The translations under genes were made by a program, and so were the position numbers. Positions 54,347-64,000 of a DNA stretch of 64,000 nt are shown here, in pieces. Location: positions 1-64,000 of the forward strand of contig CAVUEP010000094.1 in the NCBI GenBank assembly GCA_963740395.1, written 5' to 3'. The first letter of the stretch is position 1; the number at the start of each line of letters is the position of its first letter. Source of the stretch: CADEEN01 sp963740395 (lineage in GTDB: Bacteria > Pseudomonadota > Gammaproteobacteria > Burkholderiales > Burkholderiaceae_C). Below the pieces are notes generated by a model. It did no database searches. It saw nothing but the letters and a program-made list of their open reading frames with translations, and was not told the origin of the DNA.

Positions 54347-56831
54347 ATGACTGCCAGCCCCCCCACGCCCATGAGCCGCACAACTGCCGCCACCTCGAAG
54401 CACGCTGCCAGCGCTGCCGCGCCCGATTTGAAGCTGGCATTCAAGGCCACCTACCGCCGCGAGCTCGAGCAGCGCAGCGACTGCCCCTCGGCCGATGCCT
54501 GCCTGTGGGCCGCCGCGCATGCCAGCCGCGAGTTGCTGGCCGAGCGCTGGATCCGCACCCAGGCCGAGGACCGTGCCAACACCACCGCGCGGCGCGTGCA
54601 TTACCTGTCGATGGAGTTCCTGATGGGCCGCGCCCTGAGCAACGCGGTGGCCGCACTCGGGCTGGACGACGCGCTGCGCACGGCCATCGAGGCGGCGGGG
54701 CAGTCTCTGCCCGACGTGCTCGAGCGCGAAGCCGACGCGGCACTGGGCAATGGCGGCCTGGGGCGACTGGCGGCCTGCTTCCTCGACTCCTTCGCGACAC
54801 TGGGACTGCCTTCGTTCGGCTACGGCGTGCGCTACCAGTACGGCATGTTCGCGCAGCAGATCGCCGGGGGGCGCCAGGTCGAGACCCCCGACGATTGGCT
54901 CAAGCGCGGCAACCCGTGGGAGATCCATCGGCCCGAGCTGCACTACTTCGTCAGCTTCGGCGGCCGCGTCGAGTGCCAGGGCGGCGAGCAGTGCTGGGTG
55001 CCGGCCGAGCGCATCGTCGCCACGGCCTATGACTTCATCGTCCCCGGACACGGCACCGAGCGCGTGGCCACGCTGCGCCAATGGCATGCCAGCTCCGAAC
55101 ACCCGATCGACTTTGCCGCCTTCTGCCGTGGCGAGCACCTGAGTTCGGGCCGCGAGCGCCTGGCCGCGGACATGCTGAATTGGGTGCTGTACCCCGACGA
55201 CAGCACGGCCGCCGGCCGCGAGATGCGCCTGAAGCAGGAGTTCCTGCTGGTCAGCGCTTCGCTACAGGACATGCTGGCGCGGCACCTGCGCGAGGGACGC
55301 GCGCTGCACAAGTTCGGGCGCCAGAACAGCGTGCACCTCAACGACACGCACCCGGCCCTGGTGCCGGCCGAACTGATGCGCCTGCTGATCGACGAGCATG
55401 GCCTGGAATGGGACGAGGCCTGGGCCATCACGCGCCAGGCCGTGAGCTACACCAACCACACGCTGATGCCCGAGGCGCTCGAGACCTGGGCCGTGCCGCT
55501 GTTCGAGGCCCTGCTGCCGCGCCACCTGGACATCATCTTCGGCATCAACGAACGCTTCCTCGAGGAAGTGCGCCTGCGCTTTCCGGGTGACCACGATCGC
55601 CTGCGGCGCATGTCGCTGATCGACGAGGGCGCCGACCATGGCCAGCGCCGCGTGCGCATGGCCGCGCTGTCGATCGTCGCGTCGCACCGCGTCAACGGCG
55701 TCTCGGCGCTGCACTCGAACCTGATGGTGCAGACCATCTTCGCCGACTTCGCCGCGCTGTACCCGGATCGGTTCACCAACGTCACCAACGGCGTGACCCC
55801 GCGGCGCTGGCTGATGCAGGCCAACCCGGGGCTGTCGGCGCTGATCGACGGCCAGATCGGCCGTGATTGGCGGGGCGACGCGGCGGGCTTGTCGGCGCTG
55901 ACCGCGCACGCGCAGAAGAAGCCGCTGGGCGCGGCGTTTCTGAAAGTCAAGCGCGAGAACAAGCTTCGGCTGGCCGCGCTGGTGCGGCGCGAGCTCGGCC
56001 TCGTGATCGACCCGGACAGCCTCTTCGACGTGCAGATCAAGCGCATTCACGAATACAAGCGCCAGCTGCTGAACGTGATGCATGTGGTGGCGCGTTACCA
56101 GGCCATCGTCGCGCAACCGGGTCTGGATTGGCAGCCGCGCACCGTGATCATCGCGGGCAAGGCGGCATCGGCCTACCAGACGGCCAAGTCGATCGTGCGC
56201 CTGGTCCACGATGTGGCGCGCGTCGTCAACAGCGACCCGCTGGTCGCGGACCGGCTCAAGCTGGTCTTCCTGCCGAACTACAGCGTCTCGATGGCCGAGG
56301 TGATCCTGCCGGCGGCCGACCTCTCCGAGCAGATCTCCACCGCCGGCACCGAAGCCTCGGGCACGGGGAACATGAAGTTCGCCATGAACGGCGCGATCAC
56401 GATCGGCACCTGGGACGGTGCCAACATCGAGATGGCGCAGGCCATGGGTGAAGAGAACATGTTCGTCTTCGGCCTGCGCGCCGACGCGGTCGTGCGCATG
56501 AAGTCGCTCGGCTACGACGCCGGCCTGTACGTCGACGAAAACCGCCAGTTGCGTGCCGTCGTCGAGGCCATTGCCGGGGGCACGTTCTCGCCGCGCGAGC
56601 CGGGCCGCTACCGGGGCCTGATCGACGGCCTGCGGCACCGCGACACCTACATGCTGATGGCCGACTTTGCCGACTACGTGGCCACGCAGCAGCGTGTGGA
56701 CGCGCTGTACCGTGATCCGCCATGCCTGGGCCGCGCGCGCGCTGACCAACATCGCCGCCATGGGTACGTTCTCATCGGACCGTACGGTCCGCGAGTACCT
56801 CGAGAAAGTCTGGACTGCGCCCAAGCGCTGA
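54347..56831 (+). CDS. glgP: Glycogen/starch/maltodextrin phosphorylase (frameshifted near 56722)
   Basis: A PLP-dependent enzyme releasing glucose-1-phosphate from alpha-1,4-glucan ends. About 827 residues. RVHYLSMEFLMGRALSNAVA, DAALGNGGLGRLAACFLDS, HLNDTHPALVPAELMRLLID, NGVTPRRWL, KRIHEYKRQLLNVM and the PLP lysine loop TEASGTGNMKFAMNGAITIG are all intact. The frame shifts near 56722 (GATCCGCCATG). Removing one C gives RHAWAARALTNIAAMGTFSS, then SDRTVREYLEKVWTAPKR and TGA at 56829-56831. The unrepaired frame would run into glgX. Confidence 0.94.
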
Positions 56832-56903
56832 CCGCATGGCCCGGCATCGCAGTCGCTGTTGGTCGTTCGCTGCGCGGCCCGCCCGCGCCGGCGCGAGGCG
56901 GGC

Positions 56904-59027
56904 ATGAGGTTGCCCGAGCAACTCGACCCTGGGCGGGCCGAGCCCTTCGGCGCGCTGGCGCGCGACGGCGGTGTCAACGTCGCCGTGTTCTCCGACCACG
57001 CCGAGCGCATCGAGTTGTGCCTCTTCGACGTCTCGGGCGCGAGTGAACTCAGGCGCTACACGTTGCATGGGCCGCACGACGGGGTCTTCCATGGCTTTCT
57101 CGACGGCGTCGGGCCGGGCCTGGTCTATGGCCTGCGCGCGCATGGCCCGTACGCCCCCGAACGCGGGCACCGCTTCAACCCGAACAAGCTGCTGCTCGAC
57201 CCCTGGGCGCGCGAGATCGTCGGCCAGCATGCCTGGCGCGCCGAGCATTACGGCTACGCGGTCGGGCACCCCGACGGCCGCCGCTCGTTCGACACCCGTG
57301 ACAACGCGGTCCATGCCTTGAAGGCGCGCGTCGCGGCTGCGCCGCAGCCGGCCGCGGGTTGGGTCAACGCGCCGCGCGTCGCCGACGACGACGTCGTCGT
57401 CTATGAACTGCATGTCAGGGGCTTCGGCATGGGGCTGCCGGGGCTGCCGGCCGAGCTGCGCGGCACCTACGCTGGCCTGGCCCACCCGGTCGCACTGGCC
57501 CACTTCAAGGCCCTGGGCGTGACCACGCTCGAGTTGCTGCCGGTGCAATACCACCTCGACGAGCCGGGGCTGGCCGAGAAGGGCCTCGTCAACTACTGGG
57601 GCTACAACACGCTCGGTTTCTTCTGCCCCGACCCGCGCCTGGCCGCCGGCGACCGCAGCGATCCGAGCGCCGTGGCCGAGGAGTTCCGCCACATGGTGGC
57701 CGCGCTGCACGAGCAGGGCCTGGAAGTCGTGCTCGACGTGGTCTACAACCACACGCCCGAAGGCGACGAGACCGGCCCCACGCTGTCGATGCGCGGCCTC
57801 GACCACGCCAGCTGGTACCGCCTGAGCGGCGACGAGCGGACCTGCGAGAACCTCAGTGGCTGCGGCAACACGCTCAATGTGGCGCACCCGCGCGTGACGC
57901 AGTTCGTGCTGGATTCGCTGCGCTACTGGGCGCACGAGATGGGTGTCGACGGCTTCCGCTTCGATCTGGCGCCGGTGCTTGGCCGCACGCGGCAGGGCTT
58001 CGAACGGCAGGCTGCCTTCTTCACCGCCCTGGCGCAGGACCCCGTGCTGGCGCGCACGCGCCTGATCGCCGAGCCCTGGGACGCCAGCCATGGTGGCTAC
58101 CAGTTGGGTCACTTTCCGCCGCGCTGGTTGGAGTGGAACGACAAGTTCCGCGACAGCGTGCGCCGCTACTGGCTCGCCAGCGCCGGCGCCCAGGGTGTCA
58201 GCCGCGGCGAATTCGCGCGTCGCTTCAGCGCCAGCAACGATCTTTTCCACCATGGGAACCGTGGCCCGCTGTCGAGTGTGAACTACGTCGCCGTGCATGA
58301 CGGCTTCACGCTGGCCGACGTGGTCAGCTTCAGCTGCAAGCACAACCAGGCCAACGGCGAAGGCAACCGCGACGGCAACGGCCACGAGGTGGCGGCCAAT
58401 TTCGGTGTCGAAGGCCCGACCGACGACGCGGCGGTGAATCTGGCGCGCGAGCGCGTGCGCCGCGCCATGCTGGCCACGCTGCTGCTGGCGCAGGGCACGC
58501 CGATGCTGTGCGCCGGCGACGAGATCGGCAACAGCCAGCAGGGCAACAACAACGCCTACTGCCAGGACAACCCGACCGGGTGGCTGGCCTGGGAACATGC
58601 CGACGCCAACCTGCTTGGCTTCGTGCAACAGCTGATCGCGCTGCGCCGCGCCGAGCCCGGGTTGCGCCACGCGCGCTGGTTCCGGCATGCGCCGGCCGCG
58701 GCGGGTGAGCGCAGCCTGGTCTGGCTCGCGCCGGCCGGTCACGACATGCAGGTTCACGATTGGCATGACGCCACCCAGCGCGCCTTTGCCTGCCGCATCG
58801 ACGCCGCCCCGGGCAACGCAGCGCCGACGTCGCCGGGGTCTGGACACCTGGTGCTGGCCTTCAACCCCGAACCGACGCCGCAGCCGTTCACGTTGCCGCC
58901 TGGACTCTGGCAGGTGGCCATCGACAGCGCCGGTGAGTTGGGCGCGGGTGACATGCCTGCGGCGCACCGCCCGCTTGTCATCCCCGCGCGCGCGCTGGTC
59001 GTCCTGCGCGCGACGAATTCCGATTGA
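56904..59027 (+). CDS. glgX: Glycogen/limit-dextrin debranching enzyme GlgX
   Basis: A 707-residue isoamylase-type GH13 enzyme that removes alpha-1,6 branches from phosphorylase limit dextrins. CBM48-like N-terminus (FGALARDGGVNVAVFSDHAE, YGLRAHGPYAPERGHRFNPN), then the barrel: ELHVRGFGMGLPGLPAELRG, VVLDVVYNHTPEGDETGPTL, MGVDGFRFDLAPVLGRTRQG (nucleophile Asp), TRLIAEPWDASHGGYQLGHF (Glu) and SVNYVAVHDGFTLADVVSFS. The ATG at 56904 is 72 bases after the glgP stop; an upstream in-frame GTG/ATG has no ribosome site. Intact. Confidence 0.95.
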   Translation: MRLPEQLDPGRAEPFGALARDGGVNVAVFSDHAERIELCLFDVSGASELRRYTLHGPHDGVFHGFLDGVGPGLVYGLRAHGPYAPERGHRFNPNKLLLDPWAREIVGQHAWRAEHYGYAVGHPDGRRSFDTRDNAVHALKARVAAAPQPAAGWVNAPRVADDDVVVYELHVRGFGMGLPGLPAELRGTYAGLAHPVALAHFKALGVTTLELLPVQYHLDEPGLAEKGLVNYWGYNTLGFFCPDPRLAAGDRSDPSAVAEEFRHMVAALHEQGLEVVLDVVYNHTPEGDETGPTLSMRGLDHASWYRLSGDERTCENLSGCGNTLNVAHPRVTQFVLDSLRYWAHEMGVDGFRFDLAPVLGRTRQGFERQAAFFTALAQDPVLARTRLIAEPWDASHGGYQLGHFPPRWLEWNDKFRDSVRRYWLASAGAQGVSRGEFARRFSASNDLFHHGNRGPLSSVNYVAVHDGFTLADVVSFSCKHNQANGEGNRDGNGHEVAANFGVEGPTDDAAVNLARERVRRAMLATLLLAQGTPMLCAGDEIGNSQQGNNNAYCQDNPTGWLAWEHADANLLGFVQQLIALRRAEPGLRHARWFRHAPAAAGERSLVWLAPAGHDMQVHDWHDATQRAFACRIDAAPGNAAPTSPGSGHLVLAFNPEPTPQPFTLPPGLWQVAIDSAGELGAGDMPAAHRPLVIPARALVVLRATNSD

Positions 59028-59043
59028 CCCGCCCGCCCGCGCC

Positions 59044-60567
59044 ATGAACCCGGTCCAGGCCACACAGCGTGCAGCGGGCATCCTGCTGCACATCACTTCG
59101 CTGCCCGGACCGCATGGCGTCGGCGACTTTGGCCCCGACGCCTACCGCTTCGTCGACTGGCTGGCCTCGGCGGGACAGACGATTTGGCAGTGGCTGCCGA
59201 TCACGCCCGTCGGCCCCGGCGATTCGCCCTACCAGAGCCCCTCGGCCTTCGCCGGCAGCCCCCTGATGGTGGCGCTGGAGCCTCTGGTCGAGCGCGGCTG
59301 GCTGAGCCCGCCGACCTTGCCGGAGGGTGGTTTCTCCGCCGAGCGGGTCGACTTCAGCCGCGTCATCCCCTGGCGCGACGGCCAGTTGCGCGCCGCCGCA
59401 GCAGGCTTTGCGGCGCATGGCAGCGCGGGCGATCGCGCGGCACTTGCCGACTGGTGCGCGCGCGAGGCGGCCTGGCTCGATGATTACGCGCTGTTCATGG
59501 CGCTGTTCAACATCCACGGCATGACGCCCTGGTGGGAGTGGGACAAGCCGCTGCGCCAGCGCGATCCCAAGGCCGTTGCCGCGGCCCGCCTCGAGCATGC
59601 AGGCGAAGTCGATTACTGGCGCTTCGTGCAATGGTGCTGGGACTCGCAATGCGTGGCACTCAGGCGCTACGCCAACGGCAAGGGCGTCGCGCTGATCAGC
59701 GACATCCCGATCTACGTGGCCGACAACAGCGCCGACGTGTGGTCGCGCCCGGACCTCTACTTTCTGGGCGACGACGGCCTGCCCACCGTGATCGCTGGTG
59801 CGCCGCCCGACGATCTCGGTCCCGAGGGCCAGCGTTGGGGCAATCCGCTCTACCGTTGGGACCGGATGGCGGCGGAAGACTTCGCCTGGTGGTCGGCGCG
59901 CGTCAGGCGCGTGCTCGCGCTGGCCGACGTGGTGCGCATCGACCACTTCCGCGGTTTCGCCGGCTATTGGGAAATCCCCGCCAGTTCACCCACGGCCAAG
60001 TCCGGTCGCTGGGTCACGGGGCCGGGGCGCGCCTTGTTCGACGCGATCGAGCGTTCGCTGGGCAAGCTGCCGATCATTGCCGAGGACCTGGGCCTGATCA
60101 CGCCCGACGTGATCGAACTCATCGAAGGCTGCCGATTGCCGCGCATGAAGGTGATGATCTTCGGCTTCGGCGGTGACGGCGCGCACGAGTTCCTGCCGCA
60201 CAACTACCGCCCCGAGACCATTGTCTACACCAGCACCCACGACACCGACACGGCGCGCGGCTGGTGGAACCACGCCACCGAGGCCGAGCGCCGTTTCGCC
60301 AGCGCCTACCTCGACTGCGATGCCGACGGGGCCCATTGGGCCATGATCCGCGCCGCCTGCAACTCGGTCTCGCAATTGGCCGTGTTTCCGCTGCAGGACG
60401 TGCTGGGCCTGCCGAGCGAGCAGCGCATGAACCTGCCGGGCACGCTGAGCAAGCTCAACTGGAGCTGGCGCTTTGCCTGGACCATGATCGGCCACGAAGC
60501 TGCCACGTTGCTCGGGGTCATCACGGCCACCAGCGGGCGCGCGCCGATCCGGCTGCTGCAGGCCTGA
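59044..60567 (+). CDS. malQ: 4-alpha-glucanotransferase (amylomaltase)
   Basis: A 507-residue GH77 enzyme that transfers maltosyl or dextrinyl units between oligosaccharides, releasing glucose. GILLHITSLPGPHGVGDFGP, GPGDSPYQSPSAFAGSPLMV, ALISDIPIYVADNSADVWSR, ADVVRIDHFRGFAGYWEIPA (nucleophile Asp), LPIIAEDLGLITPDVIELIE (Glu) and YTSTHDTDTARGWWN (Asp) are complete. It starts 16 bases after glgX. It finishes the glgP-glgX-malQ operon, which runs divergently from the mal importer. Confidence 0.96.
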   Translation: MNPVQATQRAAGILLHITSLPGPHGVGDFGPDAYRFVDWLASAGQTIWQWLPITPVGPGDSPYQSPSAFAGSPLMVALEPLVERGWLSPPTLPEGGFSAERVDFSRVIPWRDGQLRAAAAGFAAHGSAGDRAALADWCAREAAWLDDYALFMALFNIHGMTPWWEWDKPLRQRDPKAVAAARLEHAGEVDYWRFVQWCWDSQCVALRRYANGKGVALISDIPIYVADNSADVWSRPDLYFLGDDGLPTVIAGAPPDDLGPEGQRWGNPLYRWDRMAAEDFAWWSARVRRVLALADVVRIDHFRGFAGYWEIPASSPTAKSGRWVTGPGRALFDAIERSLGKLPIIAEDLGLITPDVIELIEGCRLPRMKVMIFGFGGDGAHEFLPHNYRPETIVYTSTHDTDTARGWWNHATEAERRFASAYLDCDADGAHWAMIRAACNSVSQLAVFPLQDVLGLPSEQRMNLPGTLSKLNWSWRFAWTMIGHEAATLLGVITATSGRAPIRLLQA

Positions 60568-60702
60568 GCCGGGGCTGCGCTTGCCACCGGCGCCCGGATC
60601 CTGGCGATCCGTCGCAAAGCGGCGCGCCGGCCTGCCCCGCCGGGTAAGCTCGCTGGTTCATCGTGTCCGAGGACGCGAATCCACTGTCCTGGAGCTGGCT
60701 TG

Positions 60703-61881
60703 ATGCTGCAACACCGTGTCCTCTTTGCCGTCCTGGCCGCACTGGCGCTGGCCGCCTGCGGCCGGCCCGGCGACACCGCCACCACGGCGGCAACGCCGGT
60801 CGGCAAGGCCGCCTCGGGCGTGACGGCGGCCACGCCGGTGCTGTTGCTGTCGCCCGAGGACCTGCGCACAGTGGCCGCGGGTGAGGCCGGCGGCGGACCC
60901 GTGATCACGGGCTCGGTGCAACCGGAGAAGCGCGCCGACCTGCGCGCCGAAGTGGCGGCCGTCGTGACCCAGGTGCTCAAGGGCAATGGCGACGCGGTCA
61001 AGCGCGGTGACCTGTTGATGCGCCTGGACGACACCGTGTTGCGCGAGTCGCTGCAGTCGGCCGACGCGTCGGCGCGCGCGGCCAGGCAGGCCTTCGAGCA
61101 GGCCGAGCGCACGGTGCAGCGCCTCAAGACCCTGCAAGGGCAGGGCATGACCACGGTGCAGGCACTCGAGGACGCCGAAGTGCGACGCAACAGTGCGCAG
61201 AGCGAGTTGGCCGCAGCGGCATCGCGCGTGGCCAGTGCGCAGCAGCAGCTGCGCCGCACCGAGGTGCGGGCGCCCTTCGACGGCGTCGTCAGCGAGCGCA
61301 AGGCGTCGGTCGGCGACACGGCGCAGGTCGGCAAGGAACTGGTCAAGGTGATCGGTCCCTCGAGCATGCGCTTCGAGGGCCAGGTCTCGGCCGACCGCAT
61401 GCACGAGATCAAGGTCGGCCAGGCGGTGTCGTTCAGCGTCAATGGCTTCCCCGATGTGCAGTTCATCGGCAAGGTCTGGCGCATCGACCCGACCGCCAAC
61501 GTCAGCACGCGACAGGTCGAGGTCATCGTCAACTTTGCTGATCCGGCCAAGGCGCCGCGCGTGGCGGGCTTGTATGCCGAGGGTCGCGTTCAGGCCAACG
61601 GCGCCCAGGCACTGATGCTTTCCGATGCGTCGATCGTGCGCAGCGACGGCAAGGCGGCCGTCTGGCGCGTCAAGGACGGGCGCGTTGGCAAGGTGGTGGT
61701 GCAGCTGGGCGAGCGCGACGAGCGGCGCGGCGAGTACCCGCTGACGAGTGGCCTGGCCGAGGGCGACGTCATCCTGCGCAAACCGGGCGACGCACTGGTC
61801 GAGGGCCAGCAGGTCGAGTTCGCCAAGGTGGGCAACGGCCCCGCATCGGCGGCCCCAGGAACCGCGACCGCGGTCAAGTAG
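60703..61881 (+). CDS. RND efflux periplasmic adaptor lipoprotein
   Basis: A 392-residue membrane-fusion protein. The signal (LQHRVLFAVLAALALAACG) has a lipoprotein box LAAC, so the mature protein is lipid-anchored. A beta-barrel and lipoyl domain (KRADLRAEVAAVVTQVLKGN, VRAPFDGVVSERKASVGDTA), a coiled-coil hairpin (about residues 115-190) and a C-terminal barrel follow. GGAG lies 8 bases upstream of ATG 60703. It precedes the RND pump by 13 bases, so both are cotranscribed. Confidence 0.92.
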   Translation: MLQHRVLFAVLAALALAACGRPGDTATTAATPVGKAASGVTAATPVLLLSPEDLRTVAAGEAGGGPVITGSVQPEKRADLRAEVAAVVTQVLKGNGDAVKRGDLLMRLDDTVLRESLQSADASARAARQAFEQAERTVQRLKTLQGQGMTTVQALEDAEVRRNSAQSELAAAASRVASAQQQLRRTEVRAPFDGVVSERKASVGDTAQVGKELVKVIGPSSMRFEGQVSADRMHEIKVGQAVSFSVNGFPDVQFIGKVWRIDPTANVSTRQVEVIVNFADPAKAPRVAGLYAEGRVQANGAQALMLSDASIVRSDGKAAVWRVKDGRVGKVVVQLGERDERRGEYPLTSGLAEGDVILRKPGDALVEGQQVEFAKVGNGPASAAPGTATAVK

Positions 61882-61894
61882 GAAGGGCGGCGCC

Positions 61895-64000
61895 ATGTTC
61901 CTGTCCAACTTCAGCATCAAGCAACCGGTCGCGACGGTCGTCATCATCATCGGCCTGATGGGGCTGGGCCTGCTCGCGCTGAACAAGCTGCGCGTGAATC
62001 AGATTCCCGACGTCGAGCAGCCGGTGTTGGTGGTGACGGTGCCCTACCCGGGCGCGTCGCCCGAGTCGGTCGAGCGCGAGGTGGTGAATCGCATCGAGAA
62101 GCCGCTGCAGTCGGTGTCGGGCGTCGACCAGATCCGCTCCACCGCCAGCGAGGGCAGCGCACGGATCGTGCTGATCTTCAATTTCAACAAGAACCTGATC
62201 GAGGCCGCCGACGAGGTGCGCAATGCCATCGGCGGCGTGCGGCACAAGCTGCCGGCCGAGATTCGAGAACCCGTGATCACGCGCGTGGACCCGGCGGCAC
62301 AGCCGATCGTGCAGCTGGCGTTGTCCTCGACCACGCTGAGCCACGCGGCGGTCTCGCGCCTGGCCGAAGATGAGCTGGCCGACAAGTTCCGCGGCATCAC
62401 CGGTGTCGCCACGGTCGCGGTCAACGGTTCGTTGCGGCGCGAACTGTCTGTGCTGCTGCATGCCGAGAAGTTGCGCGAATTCTCGGTCTCGGTCACGGAA
62501 GTGGTGGCCGCGCTGCGCATACAGAACACCACGGCACCGGTGGGCAAGGTGCGCGGTGTGCTCGAGGACCAGAGCATTCGCCTGGTCGGTCGCATCCAGT
62601 CGCCGGCCGAATTCGAGCAGATCGTCGTGCGCCGGCGCGGCAACGAGCTGCTGCGCCTGGGCCAGGTGGCCAGCGTCAAGGACGACTTCGCCGAGCAGAC
62701 CAGCTTCTCGACGCGCAACGGCTTGCCCAATGTGGGCCTGTCGATCACGCGATCGCGCGAGGCCAGCACCGTCAGCGTGGCCACCGAAGTGCGCAAGCTC
62801 ACCGAACAGATCGGCAAGACCCTGCCGCCGGGCACGACGTTGCAGATCACGCGCGACGGCGGCGAGGAGGCGCAGAACAGCCTGAACAACGTGATCCACG
62901 CCCTGGTCTTCGGCGCCGGCCTGACCGTGTTCGTGGTCTACATCTTCCTCAACTCCTGGCGCTCGACGCTGATCACGGCGCTCTCGCTGCCGACCTCGGT
63001 GGTGGCGGCTTTCATCGCCGTCTGGCTGGCCGGCTTCACGCTCAACTTCATGAGCTTGCTGGGGCTGTCGCTGGCCATCGGCGTGCTGATCGACGACGCC
63101 ATCGTGGTGCGGGAGAACATCGTGCGCCACATGGAGCGCGGTGCGGACCGTCGCACTGCGGCCATCAACGGCACCGCCGAGATCGGCCTGGCGGTGGCCG
63201 CGACCACGTTCTCGATCGTCGCGGTGTTCGCGCCGGTGGCCTTCATGCCCGGCGTGTCGGGCGAGTGGTTCCGGCCCTTCGGCGTCACCGTGGTGGCCTC
63301 GGTGCTGGTCAGCCTGTTCATCTCGTTCACGCTGGATCCGATGCTGTCGGCCTATTGGGGCGACCCGCCGGGCCATCACGAGGTGCCCAAGCAGGGCCTG
63401 AGCCTGGTGCTGCAGCGGTTCAACCAATGGTTCGATCACCAGGCCGACCGCTACGGCAACGTCATCGCCTGGGCCCTGCATCACCGGCGCTGGATGTTCC
63501 TGCTCGCCGTCGGCAGCCTGGTGGGCGCGCTGGCCCTGCAGATGAAGTTCGGCGGCTCGAGCTTCCTGCCGGCGTCGGACGCCGGCACGCTCGTGATCGA
63601 CGTGCGCGCGCCCGCCTCGTCGAGCCTGGACTACGCGCGCGCCAAGGTCGAGAGCGTGGCCGAGCTGGCGCGCACCCTGCCCGAGACCGAGGCCACCAAC
63701 AGCTATGTCAATCCGGGCGGCGGGCGTGTCTACGTCGACATCGGCAAGAGCGACAAGCGCAAGCGCACCCATATCGCCATCGCCAAGGATCTGCGTGCGC
63801 TCACCGCGCGCTTGGTGGGCGCCGAGTACACGGTGCTCGAAGACCTGAACATGGGCGCGCAAAAGCCGGTGCAGATCCGCTTCACGGGCGCGGACTCGCG
63901 CAAGCTGCTCGAGATCACCACCGACTTCATGGCCAAGCTGCGGCTGGTGCCGGGGGCCGTCGACGTCGGACTGTCCGAGCAGGATCCGCAGGACGAGCTG
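61895..64000 (+). CDS. RND-family HAE1-type efflux permease (3' truncated by window)
   Basis: An inner-membrane proton-driven pump. Residues 1-702 are present, and the frame is still open at the last base. MFLSNFSIKQPVATVVIIIG is the usual start. The first periplasmic porter domain, the TM4 segment MSLLGLSLAIGVLIDDAIVV with the two proton-relay aspartates (DD), TFSIVAVFAPVAFMPGVSGE and ISFTLDPMLSAYWG are clear. No TolC-like gene is in the window. Substrates of HAE1 pumps with such lipoprotein adaptors include drugs, solvents and detergents. Confidence 0.93.
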   Translation, partial: MFLSNFSIKQPVATVVIIIGLMGLGLLALNKLRVNQIPDVEQPVLVVTVPYPGASPESVEREVVNRIEKPLQSVSGVDQIRSTASEGSARIVLIFNFNKNLIEAADEVRNAIGGVRHKLPAEIREPVITRVDPAAQPIVQLALSSTTLSHAAVSRLAEDELADKFRGITGVATVAVNGSLRRELSVLLHAEKLREFSVSVTEVVAALRIQNTTAPVGKVRGVLEDQSIRLVGRIQSPAEFEQIVVRRRGNELLRLGQVASVKDDFAEQTSFSTRNGLPNVGLSITRSREASTVSVATEVRKLTEQIGKTLPPGTTLQITRDGGEEAQNSLNNVIHALVFGAGLTVFVVYIFLNSWRSTLITALSLPTSVVAAFIAVWLAGFTLNFMSLLGLSLAIGVLIDDAIVVRENIVRHMERGADRRTAAINGTAEIGLAVAATTFSIVAVFAPVAFMPGVSGEWFRPFGVTVVASVLVSLFISFTLDPMLSAYWGDPPGHHEVPKQGLSLVLQRFNQWFDHQADRYGNVIAWALHHRRWMFLLAVGSLVGALALQMKFGGSSFLPASDAGTLVIDVRAPASSSLDYARAKVESVAELARTLPETEATNSYVNPGGGRVYVDIGKSDKRKRTHIAIAKDLRALTARLVGAEYTVLEDLNMGAQKPVQIRFTGADSRKLLEITTDFMAKLRLVPGAVDVGLSEQDPQDEL

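Noticed and set aside
61874..63862. A 662-codon open frame on the minus strand opposite the RND pump gene
   Set aside because: The plus-strand frame encodes an obvious HAE1 pump. The antisense translation is dominated by His, Gln, Arg and Asp repeats and has no start context.

Overview
The window looks like chromosomal DNA of a high-GC betaproteobacterium in Burkholderiales, most likely near the Rubrivivax/Leptothrix/Comamonadaceae group. This is inferred from gene content: a protocatechuate 4,5-cleavage (lig/pmd) operon, a Bug-type periplasmic binding protein, a glucokinase fused to an RpiR regulator, a class A RNase P RNA, and four copies of a GC-rich palindromic intergenic repeat. I saw no phage, transposon, CRISPR array or tRNA gene.

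Layout. 0-3 kb: a partial endonuclease/exonuclease/phosphatase protein, an epimerase-like protein, a DUF1801 protein, a small membrane protein and a ModA-like binding protein. 3-10 kb: the lig operon (ligJ, ligK, a DUF1932 dehydrogenase, ligI, ligA, ligB, ligC, Bug protein), which takes protocatechuate to pyruvate and oxaloacetate; a ligU-like tautomerase is not here. 10-11 kb: two small heat-shock proteins behind a sigma32-like promoter. 11.4-19.4 kb (minus): a complete V/A-type ATPase operon. 19.5-21.5 kb (minus): a DsrMK/TmcBC-like membrane cytochrome b plus Fe-S protein pair. 21.6-25.5 kb (minus): a PotABCD/AfuABC-like ABC importer. 25.6-28 kb (minus): arsR-arsI-arsC-acr3. 28-31.6 kb: pyrC, an NYN/LOTUS protein, htpX, and a membrane-anchored cNMP-binding protein. 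31.7-35.3 kb: a PAS histidine kinase, rnpB and a Bcr/CflA-type MFS exporter. 35.4-60.6 kb: a large starch/maltodextrin locus. 60.7-64 kb: an RND efflux adaptor and pump, the pump cut by the window end.

The carbohydrate locus forms one pathway. Secreted alpha-amylases cut alpha-glucan outside the cell or in the periplasm. A TonB receptor brings oligosaccharides across the outer membrane and MalEFGK across the inner membrane. GlgP, GlgX and MalQ break them down to glucose-1-phosphate and glucose, and two glucokinases phosphorylate the glucose, one of them fused to a HexR-like RpiR domain. Five copies of a 15-bp palindrome (TGTAG-N5-CTACA) lie in the divergent promoter regions of this locus and match the general form of HexR sites, so the fused regulator is a plausible local controller. 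A flavin-dependent halogenase-like gene follows the TonB receptor gene.

Many genes between about 2 and 28 kb, plus one amylase gene and glgP, contain single-base frameshifts. Wherever I could reconstruct the protein, the gene length shows a surplus of bases, active-site motifs are intact, and the open frame resumes. This fits insertion-type sequencing errors better than pseudogene decay. I give these genes full-length coordinates and mark them as frameshifted.
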